A stretch of 64,000 bases of DNA from Neotabrizicola shimadae (GTDB lineage: Bacteria; Pseudomonadota; Alphaproteobacteria; Rhodobacterales; Rhodobacteraceae). The stretch covers positions 2,982,001-3,046,000 of the forward strand of contig NZ_CP069370.1 in the NCBI RefSeq assembly GCF_019623905.1. Reading direction: 5' to 3'. The notes below the pieces were generated by a model, which was not told the origin of the DNA, did no database searches, and saw nothing but the letters and a program-made list of their open reading frames with translations. The stretch's first letter is position 1. The number at the start of each line of letters is the position of its first letter. The position numbers and the translations under genes are program-made. Below are positions 25,152 through 34,234 of this stretch, piece after piece.

Positions 25152-25286
25152 ATGGCCGAACACAAGCCGGGCAGCATGGACATCCGCGTGCAGGAAAAGA
25201 CCTTCGCGGGCTTCATCCGCATGGTCACCTGGGGCGCGATCATCGCTGTCCTCGTGCTGATCTTCCTCGCCCTCGCCAACGCCTGA
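25152..25286 (+). CDS. aa3-type cytochrome c oxidase subunit IV (small)
   Basis: A 44-codon gene easily missed because of its size. The product reads MAEHKPGSMDIRVQEKTFAG, then FIRMVTWGAIIAVLVLIFLA and ends LANA: an N-terminal MDIR-x-x-x-x-TFAGF block and one transmembrane helix. This matches the tiny fourth subunit seen in the Paracoccus and Rhodobacter aa3 oxidases, which sits against the core of cytochrome oxidase in the membrane and is dispensable for activity. As is usual, it is not beside the other oxidase genes. Confidence 0.85.
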   Translation: MAEHKPGSMDIRVQEKTFAGFIRMVTWGAIIAVLVLIFLALANA

Positions 25287-25306
25287 CCGCAGGCCCGGCC
25301 GTCCCC

Positions 25307-25918
25307 ATGATCCGCCTCGCGCTCAGCCTCCTGGCCCTGGTCACGCTTGTCGCCTGCGGCGCCGAGTCGGTCTATGCGCCCGACGACGTGGTCGCCCGCG
25401 CCGCCTATGTCGATCCGGGCCCCAAGACCATCACCCTGTACACGGTCATCAACAACCGCAGCCAGGAAGGCGCTCATTCCGCGCTCATGATCAACGGCTC
25501 GCAGCGCGTGCTGTTCGACCCGGCCGGCAGCTGGTTCAACCGCCACGCCCCAGAACGCAACGACGTGATCTTCGGCATGACGCCGACGCTCGAATCCTTC
25601 TTCGACGACTATCACGCCCGCGAAACCTTCCGCGTCCGCAAGCAGACCGTCGTGGTCACGCCCGAACAGGCAGAAATCGCCATCCAGCGCGCCCTGCAAG
25701 AGGGTCCGGTGCCCCAGGCCCGCTGCGCCTGGTCCACGTCGGACGTGCTCAGCGGCGTGCCCGGCTTCGAATCCATCCCTCGGACGCTGTCGCCCAAGAA
25801 GCTTTCGAAATCCTTCGCAAAGCTTCCCGGCATCGTCGAGGACGTGGAAATCCGCGACGAAGACCCCGATGAACGCGGCGCGCTCCTGAACGCGCAGAAC
25901 ACGGGCGCCACGCAATAG
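25307..25918 (+). CDS. Putative lipoprotein, possible permuted papain-like fold
   Basis: A 203-residue protein with a lipoprotein signal: hydrophobic residues 3-16 and the lipobox LVAC (Cys17). The mature part has GAHSALMI (His57), RVLFDPAGSWF and, 83 residues further on, RCAWSTSDVL (Cys140). A His placed before a late Cys is the pattern of circularly permuted NlpC/P60-like enzymes, so a papain-like fold is possible but unproven. It is conserved-looking and unlike neighbours in composition. It precedes mobA with no gap. Confidence 0.6.
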   Translation: MIRLALSLLALVTLVACGAESVYAPDDVVARAAYVDPGPKTITLYTVINNRSQEGAHSALMINGSQRVLFDPAGSWFNRHAPERNDVIFGMTPTLESFFDDYHARETFRVRKQTVVVTPEQAEIAIQRALQEGPVPQARCAWSTSDVLSGVPGFESIPRTLSPKKLSKSFAKLPGIVEDVEIRDEDPDERGALLNAQNTGATQ

Positions 25919-26514
25919 CGGCCGCTCCGTTCCTCGTCGGCGCAATCCTCGCCGGTGGCGAGGGTCGCCGCATGGGCGGCACCGACAAGGCGCTCCTGCC
26001 CCTCGCCGGCCGCCCGCTGGCCGCCCACCTGGCCGACCGCCTGCATCCGCAGGTCCAGGCCCTTGCCATCTCGGCCAATGGCGACCCCGCGCGCCTCGCC
26101 TTCCTGGGCCTGCCCGTCCTGCCCGACACCCCGCCGTCGCGCGGCCCCCTGTCCGGCGTTCTGGCCGCCCTCCTCTGGGCCCGGGCACAAGGGGCCACCG
26201 CCCTCGTCACCGCCGCCGTGGACACGCCCTTCCTGCCGCCCGACCTCGCCCCCCGCCTCCTTGCCGCCGGCCAGGGCCGCCTCACGCTCGCCCGCAGCGA
26301 CGCCCGCCTCCACCCCACCGCCGCGCTCTGGCCCGTATCCCTTGCGGGGGACTTGCAGGATTTCCTCGCCTCGGGCGAAACTCCCCGCATGATGAGCTTC
26401 GTCCAGCGCCACGCCCCGGCCCTTGCAGACATGCCCGAGGGCAGCCTTGCCAACCTGAACACACCGGCCGACATCGCCGCAGCAGAGGCGCGTCTCGGGG
26501 GCAGGGCGCCATGA
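25915..26514 (+). CDS. mobA: Molybdenum cofactor guanylyltransferase
   Basis: MobA joins GMP to molybdopterin to form the MGD cofactor. The N-terminal nucleotide-binding signature AILAGGEGRRMGGTDKALLP is intact only if translation begins upstream of the ATG at 25972, which lies inside the motif. Between the in-frame stop at 25870 and that ATG there is no ATG, GTG or TTG. The ATA at 25915, overlapping the previous gene's stop as AATAG, gives 199 residues, close to the usual 190-200. An unusual start or a base error is implied. Further motifs are PSRGPLSGVLAAL and VDTPFLPPDL. It overlaps mobB by 4 bp. Confidence 0.8.
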   Translation: MAAAPFLVGAILAGGEGRRMGGTDKALLPLAGRPLAAHLADRLHPQVQALAISANGDPARLAFLGLPVLPDTPPSRGPLSGVLAALLWARAQGATALVTAAVDTPFLPPDLAPRLLAAGQGRLTLARSDARLHPTAALWPVSLAGDLQDFLASGETPRMMSFVQRHAPALADMPEGSLANLNTPADIAAAEARLGGRAP

Positions 26515-27026
26515 GGATCTATGGCGTCATCGGCTGGAAGAACGCCGGCAAGACCAGCCTGATGGAGCGTCTGGTGACCGACATCACCGCCCGCGGCTTC
26601 ACCGTCTCGACCGTCAAGCACGTCCACCACGACGTCGATCTCGATCAGCCCGGCAAGGACAGCTTCCGCCACCGTGCCGCCGGCGCGACCGAGGTGGTGC
26701 TGGCCTCCGCCCACCGCTTCGCCCTGATGCGCGAACATCGCGGTCCCGAACCCGACCTGTCACAGGTTCTGGCGCGCCTCGCCCCCGTCGATCTGATCCT
26801 GGTCGAAGGCTACAAGCGCGACGCCCACCCCAAGGTCGAGGTCTGGCGGGCCGAGGCCGGCCATCCGCTGATCCAGCCCGGCGATCCCCTCGTGCGCGCC
26901 ATCGCGACCGAGAGCCAGCTGCCCCAGACGGTGCCGGTCCCGGTGCTCGACCTCAACGACACCGCCGCCATCGCCGGCTTCATCCTCGATGAAACCGGCC
27001 TGCCGCGCACAGGGCCGGCAGCATGA
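26511..27026 (+). CDS. mobB: Molybdopterin-guanine dinucleotide biosynthesis protein B
   Basis: A 171-residue P-loop GTPase: Walker A GWKNAGKT at residues 8-15, then TVSTVKHVHHDVDLDQPGKD, which is diagnostic of MobB, and a Walker-B-like LILVEGYKRD. MobB binds MobA and assists MGD formation but is not essential in E. coli. The start overlaps mobA by 4 bp and the end overlaps the GNAT gene by 4 bp, giving a tightly coupled three-gene unit. Confidence 0.95.
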   Translation: MRIYGVIGWKNAGKTSLMERLVTDITARGFTVSTVKHVHHDVDLDQPGKDSFRHRAAGATEVVLASAHRFALMREHRGPEPDLSQVLARLAPVDLILVEGYKRDAHPKVEVWRAEAGHPLIQPGDPLVRAIATESQLPQTVPVPVLDLNDTAAIAGFILDETGLPRTGPAA

Positions 27027-27610
27027 CCGTCACCATCCGCCGCGGCCTGCCCGCCGACCTGCGCCCGCAGGCGGCCCGGCTCTATTGGCAGGCCTTCGGC
27101 GGCAAGCTCGGCTCGGTGCTCGGCCCGGAAGACCGCGCCCTGGCCTATGTCACCCGCGTCATCCGCGCCGATCATGTCTTCATTGCGCAGGATGAACAGG
27201 GCGATCTTGTCGGCCTCGCCGGGTTCAAGACCTCGCAGGGCAGCTTTGCCGGCGGCACGCCCGCCGACCTGCGCGCCGTCTATGGCCGGTTCGGCGGCTG
27301 GTGGCGCGCCGCCCTGTTCGGCTGGCTCGGGCGCGAGATCGACAACGACCGCTTCCTCGTCGATGGCATCTGCGTCTCGCGAGAGGCGCGGGGCCAGGGC
27401 ATCGGCTCGGCCCTTCTCGATGCGCTCTGCGCCGAAGGCGCGGCGCGCGGCTATCACGCGGTCCGGCTGGATGTGATCGACACCAACTGGCGGGCCAGGG
27501 CGCTCTATGAACGTCAGGGATTCACGCCGCTCGACACCCGTCCGATCGGCCTGTTGCGCCATGTCTTCGGCTTTGCCTCTGCCACAACCATGGTGCGCCC
27601 CGTGATCTGA
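27023..27610 (+). CDS. GNAT-family N-acetyltransferase
   Basis: A 195-residue protein with the GNAT fold. The acetyl-CoA loop is VSREARGQGIGSALLDALC (motif A, R/Q-x-x-G-x-G/A), preceded by the FLVDGICV strand; motif B is YHAVRLDVIDTNWRARALYERQGF. The substrate is unknown. It overlaps mobB by 4 bp and so is translated with the mob genes; homologues follow mobAB in related bacteria too rarely for me to infer a role in cofactor synthesis. Confidence 0.88.
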   Translation: MTVTIRRGLPADLRPQAARLYWQAFGGKLGSVLGPEDRALAYVTRVIRADHVFIAQDEQGDLVGLAGFKTSQGSFAGGTPADLRAVYGRFGGWWRAALFGWLGREIDNDRFLVDGICVSREARGQGIGSALLDALCAEGAARGYHAVRLDVIDTNWRARALYERQGFTPLDTRPIGLLRHVFGFASATTMVRPVI

Positions 27611-27613
27611 CCA

Positions 27614-27639
27614 GTAGGATGGGCAATACTGCCCATCTT
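27614..27639. repeat. REP-like palindrome with GTAG foot (copy B)
   Basis: GTAG (27614-27617) leads into arms GATGGGCA and TGCCCATC around an ATAC loop. It matches copy A at 10188-10212 except for one loop base and the outer end. It lies between the convergent GNAT and membrane-protein genes. Confidence 0.65.
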
Positions 27640-27644
27640 GCGTT

Positions 27645-28655
27645 TCAGTCGAAGGTGCCCGTCACCCGGCCAAACAGCATGAAGGCCCGCGCCGTGCGGG
27701 TATCGGCCAGTTCCACCAGATCCTCGTCGCTGGCCGCCTTCTCGAAGATGGAAAACACGCGGTCAAAGCTGCGCAGGAAATGGTGGCCGGCATCGCGGAA
27801 CACCGGGTCTTCGCGCATCCGCGCCGCGGTCAGCGCCAGGCTGGACCGGTCGCGCACGCCGCCAAGTGCCGCGATGGGGCGCCCGCGCTCTCCCGCGGCA
27901 AAGCGGCGCCAGACCTCGGGCCGCGCCCGGTCGGGCCGCAGGTCATCCATGTAGATGCCTTCCTGCGCCAGAAGCGTCAGCACGTCCTGCGCCGCGCGGA
28001 TCAGCTTGGCGACATCGCGGTCCTCCAGCGCCCGGCGCATGGCACGAAAGCCCTCCTTGTCGTCGGGGCTTTCGGGAAACTGCAGGGCGCGGATGAAATC
28101 CGCTGCCGAAAGGGGCTCCCGCAGATCCTCGGCCGGCGTGCCAAGCGCCAGCGCCGGCTGCTCGTCCGCCGCCGTGGACCGCGGCACCGCCAGCGCCGCG
28201 CGCCGGTCCGCCGAAGGCACGGTCATGCCCGAATCGCGGCGCGAGGCAAAGGTGACGATGGCGGTTTCCGCCTGCCGGGCCACATGGGCGATCTCGTCCA
28301 GCTTCTTCTCCACCGCGGGCTGCGCCGTCGCATGCTGCTGGCTGGCCACATAGGCCGCCCGCATCGCATCAACGCTCGCCTGCAGCCGCGCAGCCTCTGC
28401 CCGCAAGGCGCGCACGCCGCGCAGTGTCACCGCCGCCGCCCAGATCAGCGCCAGCGGCAGGAACACCACCAGCAGCGTCAGCATCACACCCAGGCCCGAT
28501 GACCCCTCGGGCGCCGTCCACAGCCAGCCGGCCACGGCCAGAACCCAGACAACGCTCAGCCCGGCAGCCGCCCATTCGGCGGCGCCAAGCGCAGGCGCTG
28601 CCTCGACCTGGCCGCGAAGGCCAAGGTCCAGGGGTCTTTCGGTCGGATCGGCCAT
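27645..28655 (-). CDS. Conserved hypothetical membrane protein with coiled coil
   Basis: A 336-residue protein. Two transmembrane helices lie near residues 28-47 and 55-78, followed by a probable coiled coil (about 82-130, RALRAEAARLQASVDAMRAA). The C-terminal half is soluble, with FIRALQFPESPDDKEGFRAM, a helical region and FRDAGHHFLRSFDRVFSIFE. No named family was recognised. It starts 15 bp downstream of greA on the same strand, so the two may share a transcript. Confidence 0.75.
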   Translation of the reverse strand: MADPTERPLDLGLRGQVEAAPALGAAEWAAAGLSVVWVLAVAGWLWTAPEGSSGLGVMLTLLVVFLPLALIWAAAVTLRGVRALRAEAARLQASVDAMRAAYVASQQHATAQPAVEKKLDEIAHVARQAETAIVTFASRRDSGMTVPSADRRAALAVPRSTAADEQPALALGTPAEDLREPLSAADFIRALQFPESPDDKEGFRAMRRALEDRDVAKLIRAAQDVLTLLAQEGIYMDDLRPDRARPEVWRRFAAGERGRPIAALGGVRDRSSLALTAARMREDPVFRDAGHHFLRSFDRVFSIFEKAASDEDLVELADTRTARAFMLFGRVTGTFD

Positions 28656-28669
28656 GCACGGCCCTCGCG

Positions 28670-29140
28670 TCAGAGGTAGCGGATGCTCAGGACTTCATAG
28701 CTGCGTTGCCCGCCGGGGGTGCGCACTTCGACGTTGTCGCCCTCATCCTTGCCGATCAGGGCCCGCGCCAGAGGCGAGCGAATGTTCAAAAGCCCGCGCT
28801 CGATGTCGGCCTCGACCTCGCCGACGATGGTATAGGTCTTCTCTTCCTCGGTGTCGTCATCCACCAGCGTGACCGTCGCGCCAAACTTGATGGCGCCCGA
28901 CAGCTTCGAAGGGTCGATCACCTCGGCCAGCGAAAGGATGCCTTCCAGCTCCTTGATGCGGCCCTCGATGAAGGACTGCTTCTCGCGCGCGGCGTGATAC
29001 TCGGCGTTTTCCGACAGGTCGCCATGCTCGCGCGCTTCCGCAATGGCACGGATCACCGCCGGGCGTTCCACCGTCTTCAGCGTCTTCAGCTCTTCATCCA
29101 GCGCGGTGAAACCCGCACGGGTCATCGGAATCTTTTCCAT
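28670..29140 (-). CDS. greA: Transcription elongation factor GreA
   Basis: A 156-residue protein opening [19 protein letters not shown]. The N-terminal coiled coil (about 10-75) has the acidic tip region [18 protein letters not shown] that reaches into RNA polymerase to trigger cleavage of backtracked RNA. The C-terminal FKBP-like domain contains [23 protein letters not shown]. The open frame continues upstream, but 29140 matches all GreA starts. It is divergent from the ETF-QO gene. Confidence 0.96.
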   Translation of the reverse strand: MEKIPMTRAGFTALDEELKTLKTVERPAVIRAIAEAREHGDLSENAEYHAAREKQSFIEGRIKELEGILSLAEVIDPSKLSGAIKFGATVTLVDDDTEEEKTYTIVGEVEADIERGLLNIRSPLARALIGKDEGDNVEVRTPGGQRSYEVLSIRYL

Positions 29141-29417
29141 CGGCCTGCACTCAAATGACAAAGCCACGGCGCCTTTCAAGCACCATGACTCCGCTCGTCC
29201 TCGGTTCCACCTGACCCTGCCTGCGTCACAAATGCAAGAGGCGATGCCCGGATTGAGCAAGGCCGTGCCGTGCGGAAAGATACTTGTCCGGACGCCGCGT
29301 CGCAGCGCAATGATCCTGCGTCGCGATTGACGCAGCCGCCCCCTTGGGGCAATGACAGCCTCATTCCCGCCAAAGCCCCGCCAGAGGGCGCCAGCCTCGC
29401 CAGCCAAAGGAAAGCAC
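29141..29417. promoter_or_regulatory. Divergent promoter region of greA and ETF-QO
   Basis: A 277-bp gap between divergent genes, presumably holding both promoters. An inverted repeat CTGCGTC-N6-GACGCAG lies at 29316-29335, about 80 bp before the ETF-QO start, and could be an operator. No clear -35/-10 pair could be picked with confidence. Confidence 0.3.
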
Positions 29418-31070
29418 ATGTCCGAGCCGATCGCCCGCGAAAGCATGGAATACGACGTGGTGATCGTCGGCGCCGGACCCTCGGGCCTTTCGGCGGCGAT
29501 CCGGCTGAAGCAGCTCGACCCGAATCTCTCGGTCGTAGTGCTGGAAAAGGGCTCCGAAGTCGGCGCGCACATCCTGTCGGGCGCCGTGCTTGATCCCTCG
29601 GGCCTCGACGCGCTCCTGCCCGACTGGCGCTCGATGGGCGCCCCCATCAAGACCGAGGTCAAGCACGACAACTTCTACCTCCTCGGGCCCGCCGGCGGCA
29701 TCCGCATCCCGAACTGGCCCATGCCGCCCCTGATGTCCAACCACGGCAACTACATCGTCTCAATGGCCAACGTCTGCCGCTGGATGGCCCAGGTCGCCGA
29801 GGGCCTCGGCGTCGAAATCTTCCCCGGCATGGCCGCCTCGGAACTGGTCTGGGACGGCGACCGTGTCGCGGGCGTGGTGGCCGGCGAATTCGGCCGCGAC
29901 CCCGCCACAGGCGAACCCGGCCCCTCCTACGAACCCGGTATGAACCTCCTGGGCAAATACGTCTTCCTGTCGGAAGGCGTCCGCGGCAGCCTCGCCAAGC
30001 AGGTGATCGAACGCTTCAACCTGTCCAAGGGCCACTGCCCGCAGAAGTTCGGCATCGGCATGAAGGAAATCTGGGAAATCGACCCCGCCAAACACCGCGA
30101 GGGCACGGTCACCCACACCATGGGCTGGCCGCTCGGCTCTGCCGCGGGGGGCGGCTCCTTCATCTATCACCTTGAAAACAATCAGGTCTACATCGGCTTC
30201 GTCGTTCACCTGAACTACAAGAACCCCTATCTCTACCCCTACATGGAGTTCCAGCGCTTCAAGCACCACCCCATGGTGGCAGAGCTTCTGAAGGGCGGAA
30301 AGCGCGTCGCCTACGGTGCCCGCGCCATCAGCGAGGGCGGCTACCAGTCCATCCCCAAGATGGTCGCCCCCGGTGTGGCGCTTCTGGGCTGCACCGCCGG
30401 CCTCGTGAACGTGCCGCGCATCAAGGGCAACCACAACGCCATGCTCTCGGGCAAGGCCGCCGCCGAAGCCGCCTTCGCCGCGCTCCAGGCCGGCCGCCAG
30501 GGCGATGAACTGACCGATTACGAAACCGCCGTCCGCACCGGCCCCATCGGCAAGGACCTGAAGAAGGTCCGCAACGTCAAGCCGCTCTGGTCGCACTACG
30601 GCCTCACCGCCTCGCTCCTCGGCGGCGGCCTCGACATGTGGACGAACAACCTCTTCGGCCTCTCGCTCTTCGGTACGCTCCGCCACCAGAAGTCCGACGC
30701 CCAGGCCACCGAACCCGCCTCGAAGCACAAGCCCATCGACTATCCAAAGCCCGATGGCGTCATCAGCTTCGACCGGCTGACCAACGTGGCCTTCTCCTTC
30801 ACCAACCACGACGAGGCGCAGCCCGCCCACCTCCGGCTCAAGGACCCCGCGATCCCGATCACGGTGAACCTGCCCAAGTTCGCCGAACCGGCACAGCGCT
30901 ACTGCCCCGCCGGCGTGTACGAGGTGCTGGGCGAAGGCCAGGACGCCAGCTTCCGGATCAACTTCCAGAACTGCGTCCACTGCAAGACCTGCGACATCAA
31001 GGATCCCAGCCAGAACATCACCTGGACCACGCCGCAGGGCGGCGGCGGTCCGAACTATCCCAACATGTGA
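29418..31070 (+). CDS. Electron transfer flavoprotein-ubiquinone oxidoreductase
   Basis: A 550-residue enzyme (ETF-QO, ETFDH). The FAD motif is [17 protein letters not shown] near residue 13. The C-terminus has the [4Fe-4S] ligands Cys496, Cys519, Cys522 and Cys525 ([21 protein letters not shown]) and the conserved end [16 protein letters not shown]. It passes electrons from ETF, reduced by acyl-CoA and amino-acid dehydrogenases, to ubiquinone in the inner membrane, so it serves the acyl-CoA dehydrogenase encoded at 21.9 kb among others. The start at 29418 follows AAAGGAAAG. Confidence 0.96.
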   Translation: MSEPIARESMEYDVVIVGAGPSGLSAAIRLKQLDPNLSVVVLEKGSEVGAHILSGAVLDPSGLDALLPDWRSMGAPIKTEVKHDNFYLLGPAGGIRIPNWPMPPLMSNHGNYIVSMANVCRWMAQVAEGLGVEIFPGMAASELVWDGDRVAGVVAGEFGRDPATGEPGPSYEPGMNLLGKYVFLSEGVRGSLAKQVIERFNLSKGHCPQKFGIGMKEIWEIDPAKHREGTVTHTMGWPLGSAAGGGSFIYHLENNQVYIGFVVHLNYKNPYLYPYMEFQRFKHHPMVAELLKGGKRVAYGARAISEGGYQSIPKMVAPGVALLGCTAGLVNVPRIKGNHNAMLSGKAAAEAAFAALQAGRQGDELTDYETAVRTGPIGKDLKKVRNVKPLWSHYGLTASLLGGGLDMWTNNLFGLSLFGTLRHQKSDAQATEPASKHKPIDYPKPDGVISFDRLTNVAFSFTNHDEAQPAHLRLKDPAIPITVNLPKFAEPAQRYCPAGVYEVLGEGQDASFRINFQNCVHCKTCDIKDPSQNITWTTPQGGGGPNYPNM

Positions 31071-31071
31071 C

Positions 31072-31497
31072 ATGACCAACGGACCCACGCGCGACGCCGT
31101 CCTTGGCTGGCTCCAGGCCCGCATCGGCCGCCAGCTCACCCCGGCCGAACAGGCCGATGTGCTGGCCGCCGCGCGGGCCGAAGGCGATGCCGCCGATGCG
31201 CTGATGGCGGCCTTCGCGGCCGAGTTCAACGTCGACATGGCCGGCTGGCGCCCCGAACTGCACCGTGACGATCAGGCCGCGCTCCTGCAGCCCGGCTTCC
31301 CGATTCGCCGGCCCCCGGCCTTCGGCCTGCGCCTGCCCGTCCCGGTCAGCCTGCTGCACGCCTCGGCGCTTGCCGGGCGGTGGGTCGAACGCCTGCCCGA
31401 CCTGCGCCCCGCGCGCAGCCTCGCCTGGCTCAACCTGCCGCTTCTCCTCGTCGGCCTGCCGCTGCTCACCGCCCTGGTGATCGCGGTCTTCTTCTGA
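31072..31497 (+). CDS. Small membrane-anchored protein with DUF1493-like N-terminus
   Basis: A 141-residue protein that starts 1 bp after the ETF-QO stop. The N-terminal 70 residues (LTPAEQADVLAAARAEGDAA, LMAAFAAEFNVDMAGW) resemble the acyl-carrier-like DUF1493 fold, in which an L-x-x-x-F-x-x-x-F-x-VDM pattern is typical. A single C-terminal transmembrane helix follows (about 120-140). No catalytic residues were seen. It is probably co-transcribed with ETF-QO; the role is unknown. Confidence 0.6.
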   Translation: MTNGPTRDAVLGWLQARIGRQLTPAEQADVLAAARAEGDAADALMAAFAAEFNVDMAGWRPELHRDDQAALLQPGFPIRRPPAFGLRLPVPVSLLHASALAGRWVERLPDLRPARSLAWLNLPLLLVGLPLLTALVIAVFF

Positions 31498-31606
31498 CAC
31501 CTGCGTGAGATTCGGCCGCAGCCCCCCCTCTGCCCCCTGCCGCTGATTGCCCTCGCCTCGCGCGGGCACTAGCTTGCAGCGGGCAAAGTCCAGGAAACCA
31601 TCCTTC

Positions 31607-33376
31607 ATGCCCCTTGTCCGCCGCCTCGCCCTCCTGCTGCTGACCGTCTCCCTGCCCTTCGCCGCCACCGCGCAGGACAGCAGCGGCGAGACCGCCGCCC
31701 CCGAACCTGCCGCCGAAGAGATGTTCGATGGCGATGCCGGCGCCTTCCTTGCCGCCCGGGCCGCAGCCACCACCAACGATTACCGCGCCGTCGCCCAGTG
31801 GCAGGCCCGCGCCCTTGCCGCCGATCCCGACAATCCGCAGCTCCTGCAACCGATGATCGTGGCCTCGGCCGCCATCGGCGATTTCGAATCCGCCGCAGCC
31901 GCCGCCCGCCACCTGAAAGACCTCGGCCAGGGCCTGCCGGTCGGCGATCTGATGATCGTCACCGACCGGGCCGACAAGGGCGATTTCGCGGGCATCCTCG
32001 GCGACGCCGACACCCTCTCCACGCTTGGCCCGCTGACCGCCGGCCTCGTCACCGGCTGGGCCGAATTCGGCAATGGCCGCATGTCCGAAGCCAAGGCCGC
32101 CTTCGACAAGGTCGGCGACTTGCAGGGGATGGAGGCCTTCGCGCTCTATCACCAGGCGCTTGCCCTTGCCGCCGCAGGCGATTTCGAAGGCGCCGATGCC
32201 ATCTTCTCGGGCAAGGCCTCCGGGCCCATCAACCTCAACCGCCGCGGCGTCATTGCCCATGCGGAAATCCTGTCGCAACTCGAACGCAACGAAGACGCGC
32301 TCAAGCGGTTGAACGAGGCTTTCGGCCCGGAATCCGATCCCGCGATCGACGGGCTCCGCACGGCATTGACCGAAGGCCAAACCCTGCCCTTCGACGTCGT
32401 GGCCGATGCGAAGGGCGGCATCGCCGAGGTGTTCTTCACCGTCGCCACCGCGCTCAACGGTCAGGCCGACGACAGCTTCACCCTGCTTTATGCCCGGGCC
32501 GCATCCCACCTCTCGCCCCGGCTCAGCGATGCCATCCTCCTGTCGGGCGGGCTCCTCGAACAGCAGAAGCAGTACGATCTCGCGATCGAGACCTACAGCC
32601 TGATCCTGCCCGAAGACCCGAACGCCACCATGGCACAGATCGGCATCGCCGGTGCCGAACAGGCCAAGGAAATGCCCGACGAGGCCATCGCCCGCCTCTC
32701 CGCCCTGGCCGAAGACCACCCCGAAAACTTTGCCGTCCATCTCGCCCTTGGCGACGCGCTTCGCCGCGAGGAACGCTATGCCGAGGCCGTCACCGCCTAT
32801 GACGCCGCCATCGCCCAGATCCCCGAACCGCAGCCCGCACACTGGACGCTCTACTACAGCCGTGGCGTGGCCGAAGAACGCTCGGGCCAGTTTGACGACT
32901 CGGTCGCCGATCTGAAGAAGGCGCTGGAACTGGCACCCGGCCAGCCGCAGGTGCTGAATTACCTCGGCTATTCCTGGGTGGACCGTGGCGAAAACCTCGA
33001 CGAAGCGATGGCGATGATCGAGCAGGCCGTCACCGCCGAACCCGATGCCGGCTACATCATCGACAGCCTCGCCTGGGCGCTGTTCCGCACCGGCAAATAC
33101 CAGGAAGCCCTGGAGCCGATGGAACGCGCCTCGCTTCTGGAACCGGTCGATCCGGTCGTCACCGACCATCTTGGCGATGTGTACTGGATGAACGGCCGCA
33201 AGGTCGAAGCCCGTTACCAGTGGCACCGCGCCCTTTCCTTCGAACCCACCGAAAAGGACGCCGCGCGCATCCAGCGCAAGCTGGATGTCGGCCTCGACGT
33301 GGTGATGCAGGAAGAAGCCGCAGCTGCCGGACAGGCGGCTCCGGCAGAACCGGCGACCGCGGCCGATGGCGGCTGA
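31607..33376 (+). CDS. Exported tetratricopeptide-repeat protein
   Basis: A 589-residue protein with a signal peptide ([20 protein letters not shown], cleavage near ATA-Q). It is built of about a dozen TPR-like helical pairs; the clearest are in the C-terminal half ([80 protein letters not shown]). Probably a periplasmic or outer-membrane-associated scaffold. The last 11 bp overlap ispE. The chosen start has an AGGAAA site upstream. Confidence 0.88.
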   Translation: MPLVRRLALLLLTVSLPFAATAQDSSGETAAPEPAAEEMFDGDAGAFLAARAAATTNDYRAVAQWQARALAADPDNPQLLQPMIVASAAIGDFESAAAAARHLKDLGQGLPVGDLMIVTDRADKGDFAGILGDADTLSTLGPLTAGLVTGWAEFGNGRMSEAKAAFDKVGDLQGMEAFALYHQALALAAAGDFEGADAIFSGKASGPINLNRRGVIAHAEILSQLERNEDALKRLNEAFGPESDPAIDGLRTALTEGQTLPFDVVADAKGGIAEVFFTVATALNGQADDSFTLLYARAASHLSPRLSDAILLSGGLLEQQKQYDLAIETYSLILPEDPNATMAQIGIAGAEQAKEMPDEAIARLSALAEDHPENFAVHLALGDALRREERYAEAVTAYDAAIAQIPEPQPAHWTLYYSRGVAEERSGQFDDSVADLKKALELAPGQPQVLNYLGYSWVDRGENLDEAMAMIEQAVTAEPDAGYIIDSLAWALFRTGKYQEALEPMERASLLEPVDPVVTDHLGDVYWMNGRKVEARYQWHRALSFEPTEKDAARIQRKLDVGLDVVMQEEAAAAGQAAPAEPATAADGG

Positions 33377-34214
33377 ACCCGTCACCGAATTCGCGCCGGC
33401 CAAGATCAACCTCGCGCTCCATGTCACCGGGCGCCGGGCCGATGGCTACCACCTGCTCGACAGCCTCGTGGTCTTCGTCGGCACGGGCGACCGCGTGACC
33501 GCCGCGCCATCGGAAGACCTGACGCTCACCCTGACCGGCCCGCGCTCCACCTCGCTTGCGGCGGATGATGACAACCTCGTGCTGCGCGCGGCGCGCGCGA
33601 TGGGGTCTGGCGGCGCGGCGCTTGTCCTTGAAAAGCACCTGCCCGTCGCCTCGGGCATCGGCGGCGGCTCGGCCGGTGCCGCCGCCCCACCGCGCGCCCT
33701 GTCGCGACTTCGCGGCCAACCGCTGCCGCCCGCGGCTGCCGTTCTGGCGCTTGGCGCCGATGTGCCGGTCTGTCTTGCCGGTCAACCCGCCCGCATGTCC
33801 GGCATCGGCGAGACGCTGGCCCCGCTCGACCATCCCCTGCCCGAGGCCTGGCTCGTCCTTGCCAATCCGGGCGTCGCGGTCTCCACCCCGGCGATCTTCG
33901 CCGCACTGGCACGGCGCGACAATGCGCCTCTCCCGCGCGATCTGCCGCGGCTGCGCACCGCAGCCGATCTGTCCGCCTTCCTGCGCATGGCCCGCAACGA
34001 TCTGGAAGCGCCCGCCGCGCAACTGGTCCCGGTGATTTCCGTGGCGCGCTCCGCGCTTTCGGCCCAACCCGGTTGCCTGATGTCGCGCATGTCCGGCTCG
34101 GGGGCGACCTGCTTCGGCCTCTTCCCCGATGCGCTCACCGCCGCCGCCGCCGCCCGCGCCCTGCGCAGCGCCCGCCCCGACTGGTGGATCGAGGCAGCGC
34201 CGATCCTGCCCTGA
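33366..34214 (+). CDS. ispE: 4-diphosphocytidyl-2-C-methyl-D-erythritol kinase
   Basis: A 282-residue GHMP kinase of the MEP isoprenoid pathway, phosphorylating CDP-ME. Catalytic Lys13 ([21 protein letters not shown]) and Asp132 (LGADVPVCL) are present. The ATP loop reads [16 protein letters not shown]; most IspEs have GGGSSDAA or GGGSADAA, so an Asp is replaced by Gly104 here. The C-terminal [12 protein letters not shown] glycine loop is intact. It overlaps the TPR gene by 11 bp. The next gene, convergent, makes polyprenyl diphosphates from the products of this pathway. Confidence 0.93.
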   Translation: MAAEPVTEFAPAKINLALHVTGRRADGYHLLDSLVVFVGTGDRVTAAPSEDLTLTLTGPRSTSLAADDDNLVLRAARAMGSGGAALVLEKHLPVASGIGGGSAGAAAPPRALSRLRGQPLPPAAAVLALGADVPVCLAGQPARMSGIGETLAPLDHPLPEAWLVLANPGVAVSTPAIFAALARRDNAPLPRDLPRLRTAADLSAFLRMARNDLEAPAAQLVPVISVARSALSAQPGCLMSRMSGSGATCFGLFPDALTAAAAARALRSARPDWWIEAAPILP

Positions 34215-34234
34215 CCCTGTCCGGCCGGCCCGAC

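Noticed and set aside
28670-29671. Extending greA to a 333-residue protein
   Set aside because: The extra N-terminus runs into the divergent ETF-QO gene and has no similarity to GreA; the family start is at 29140.
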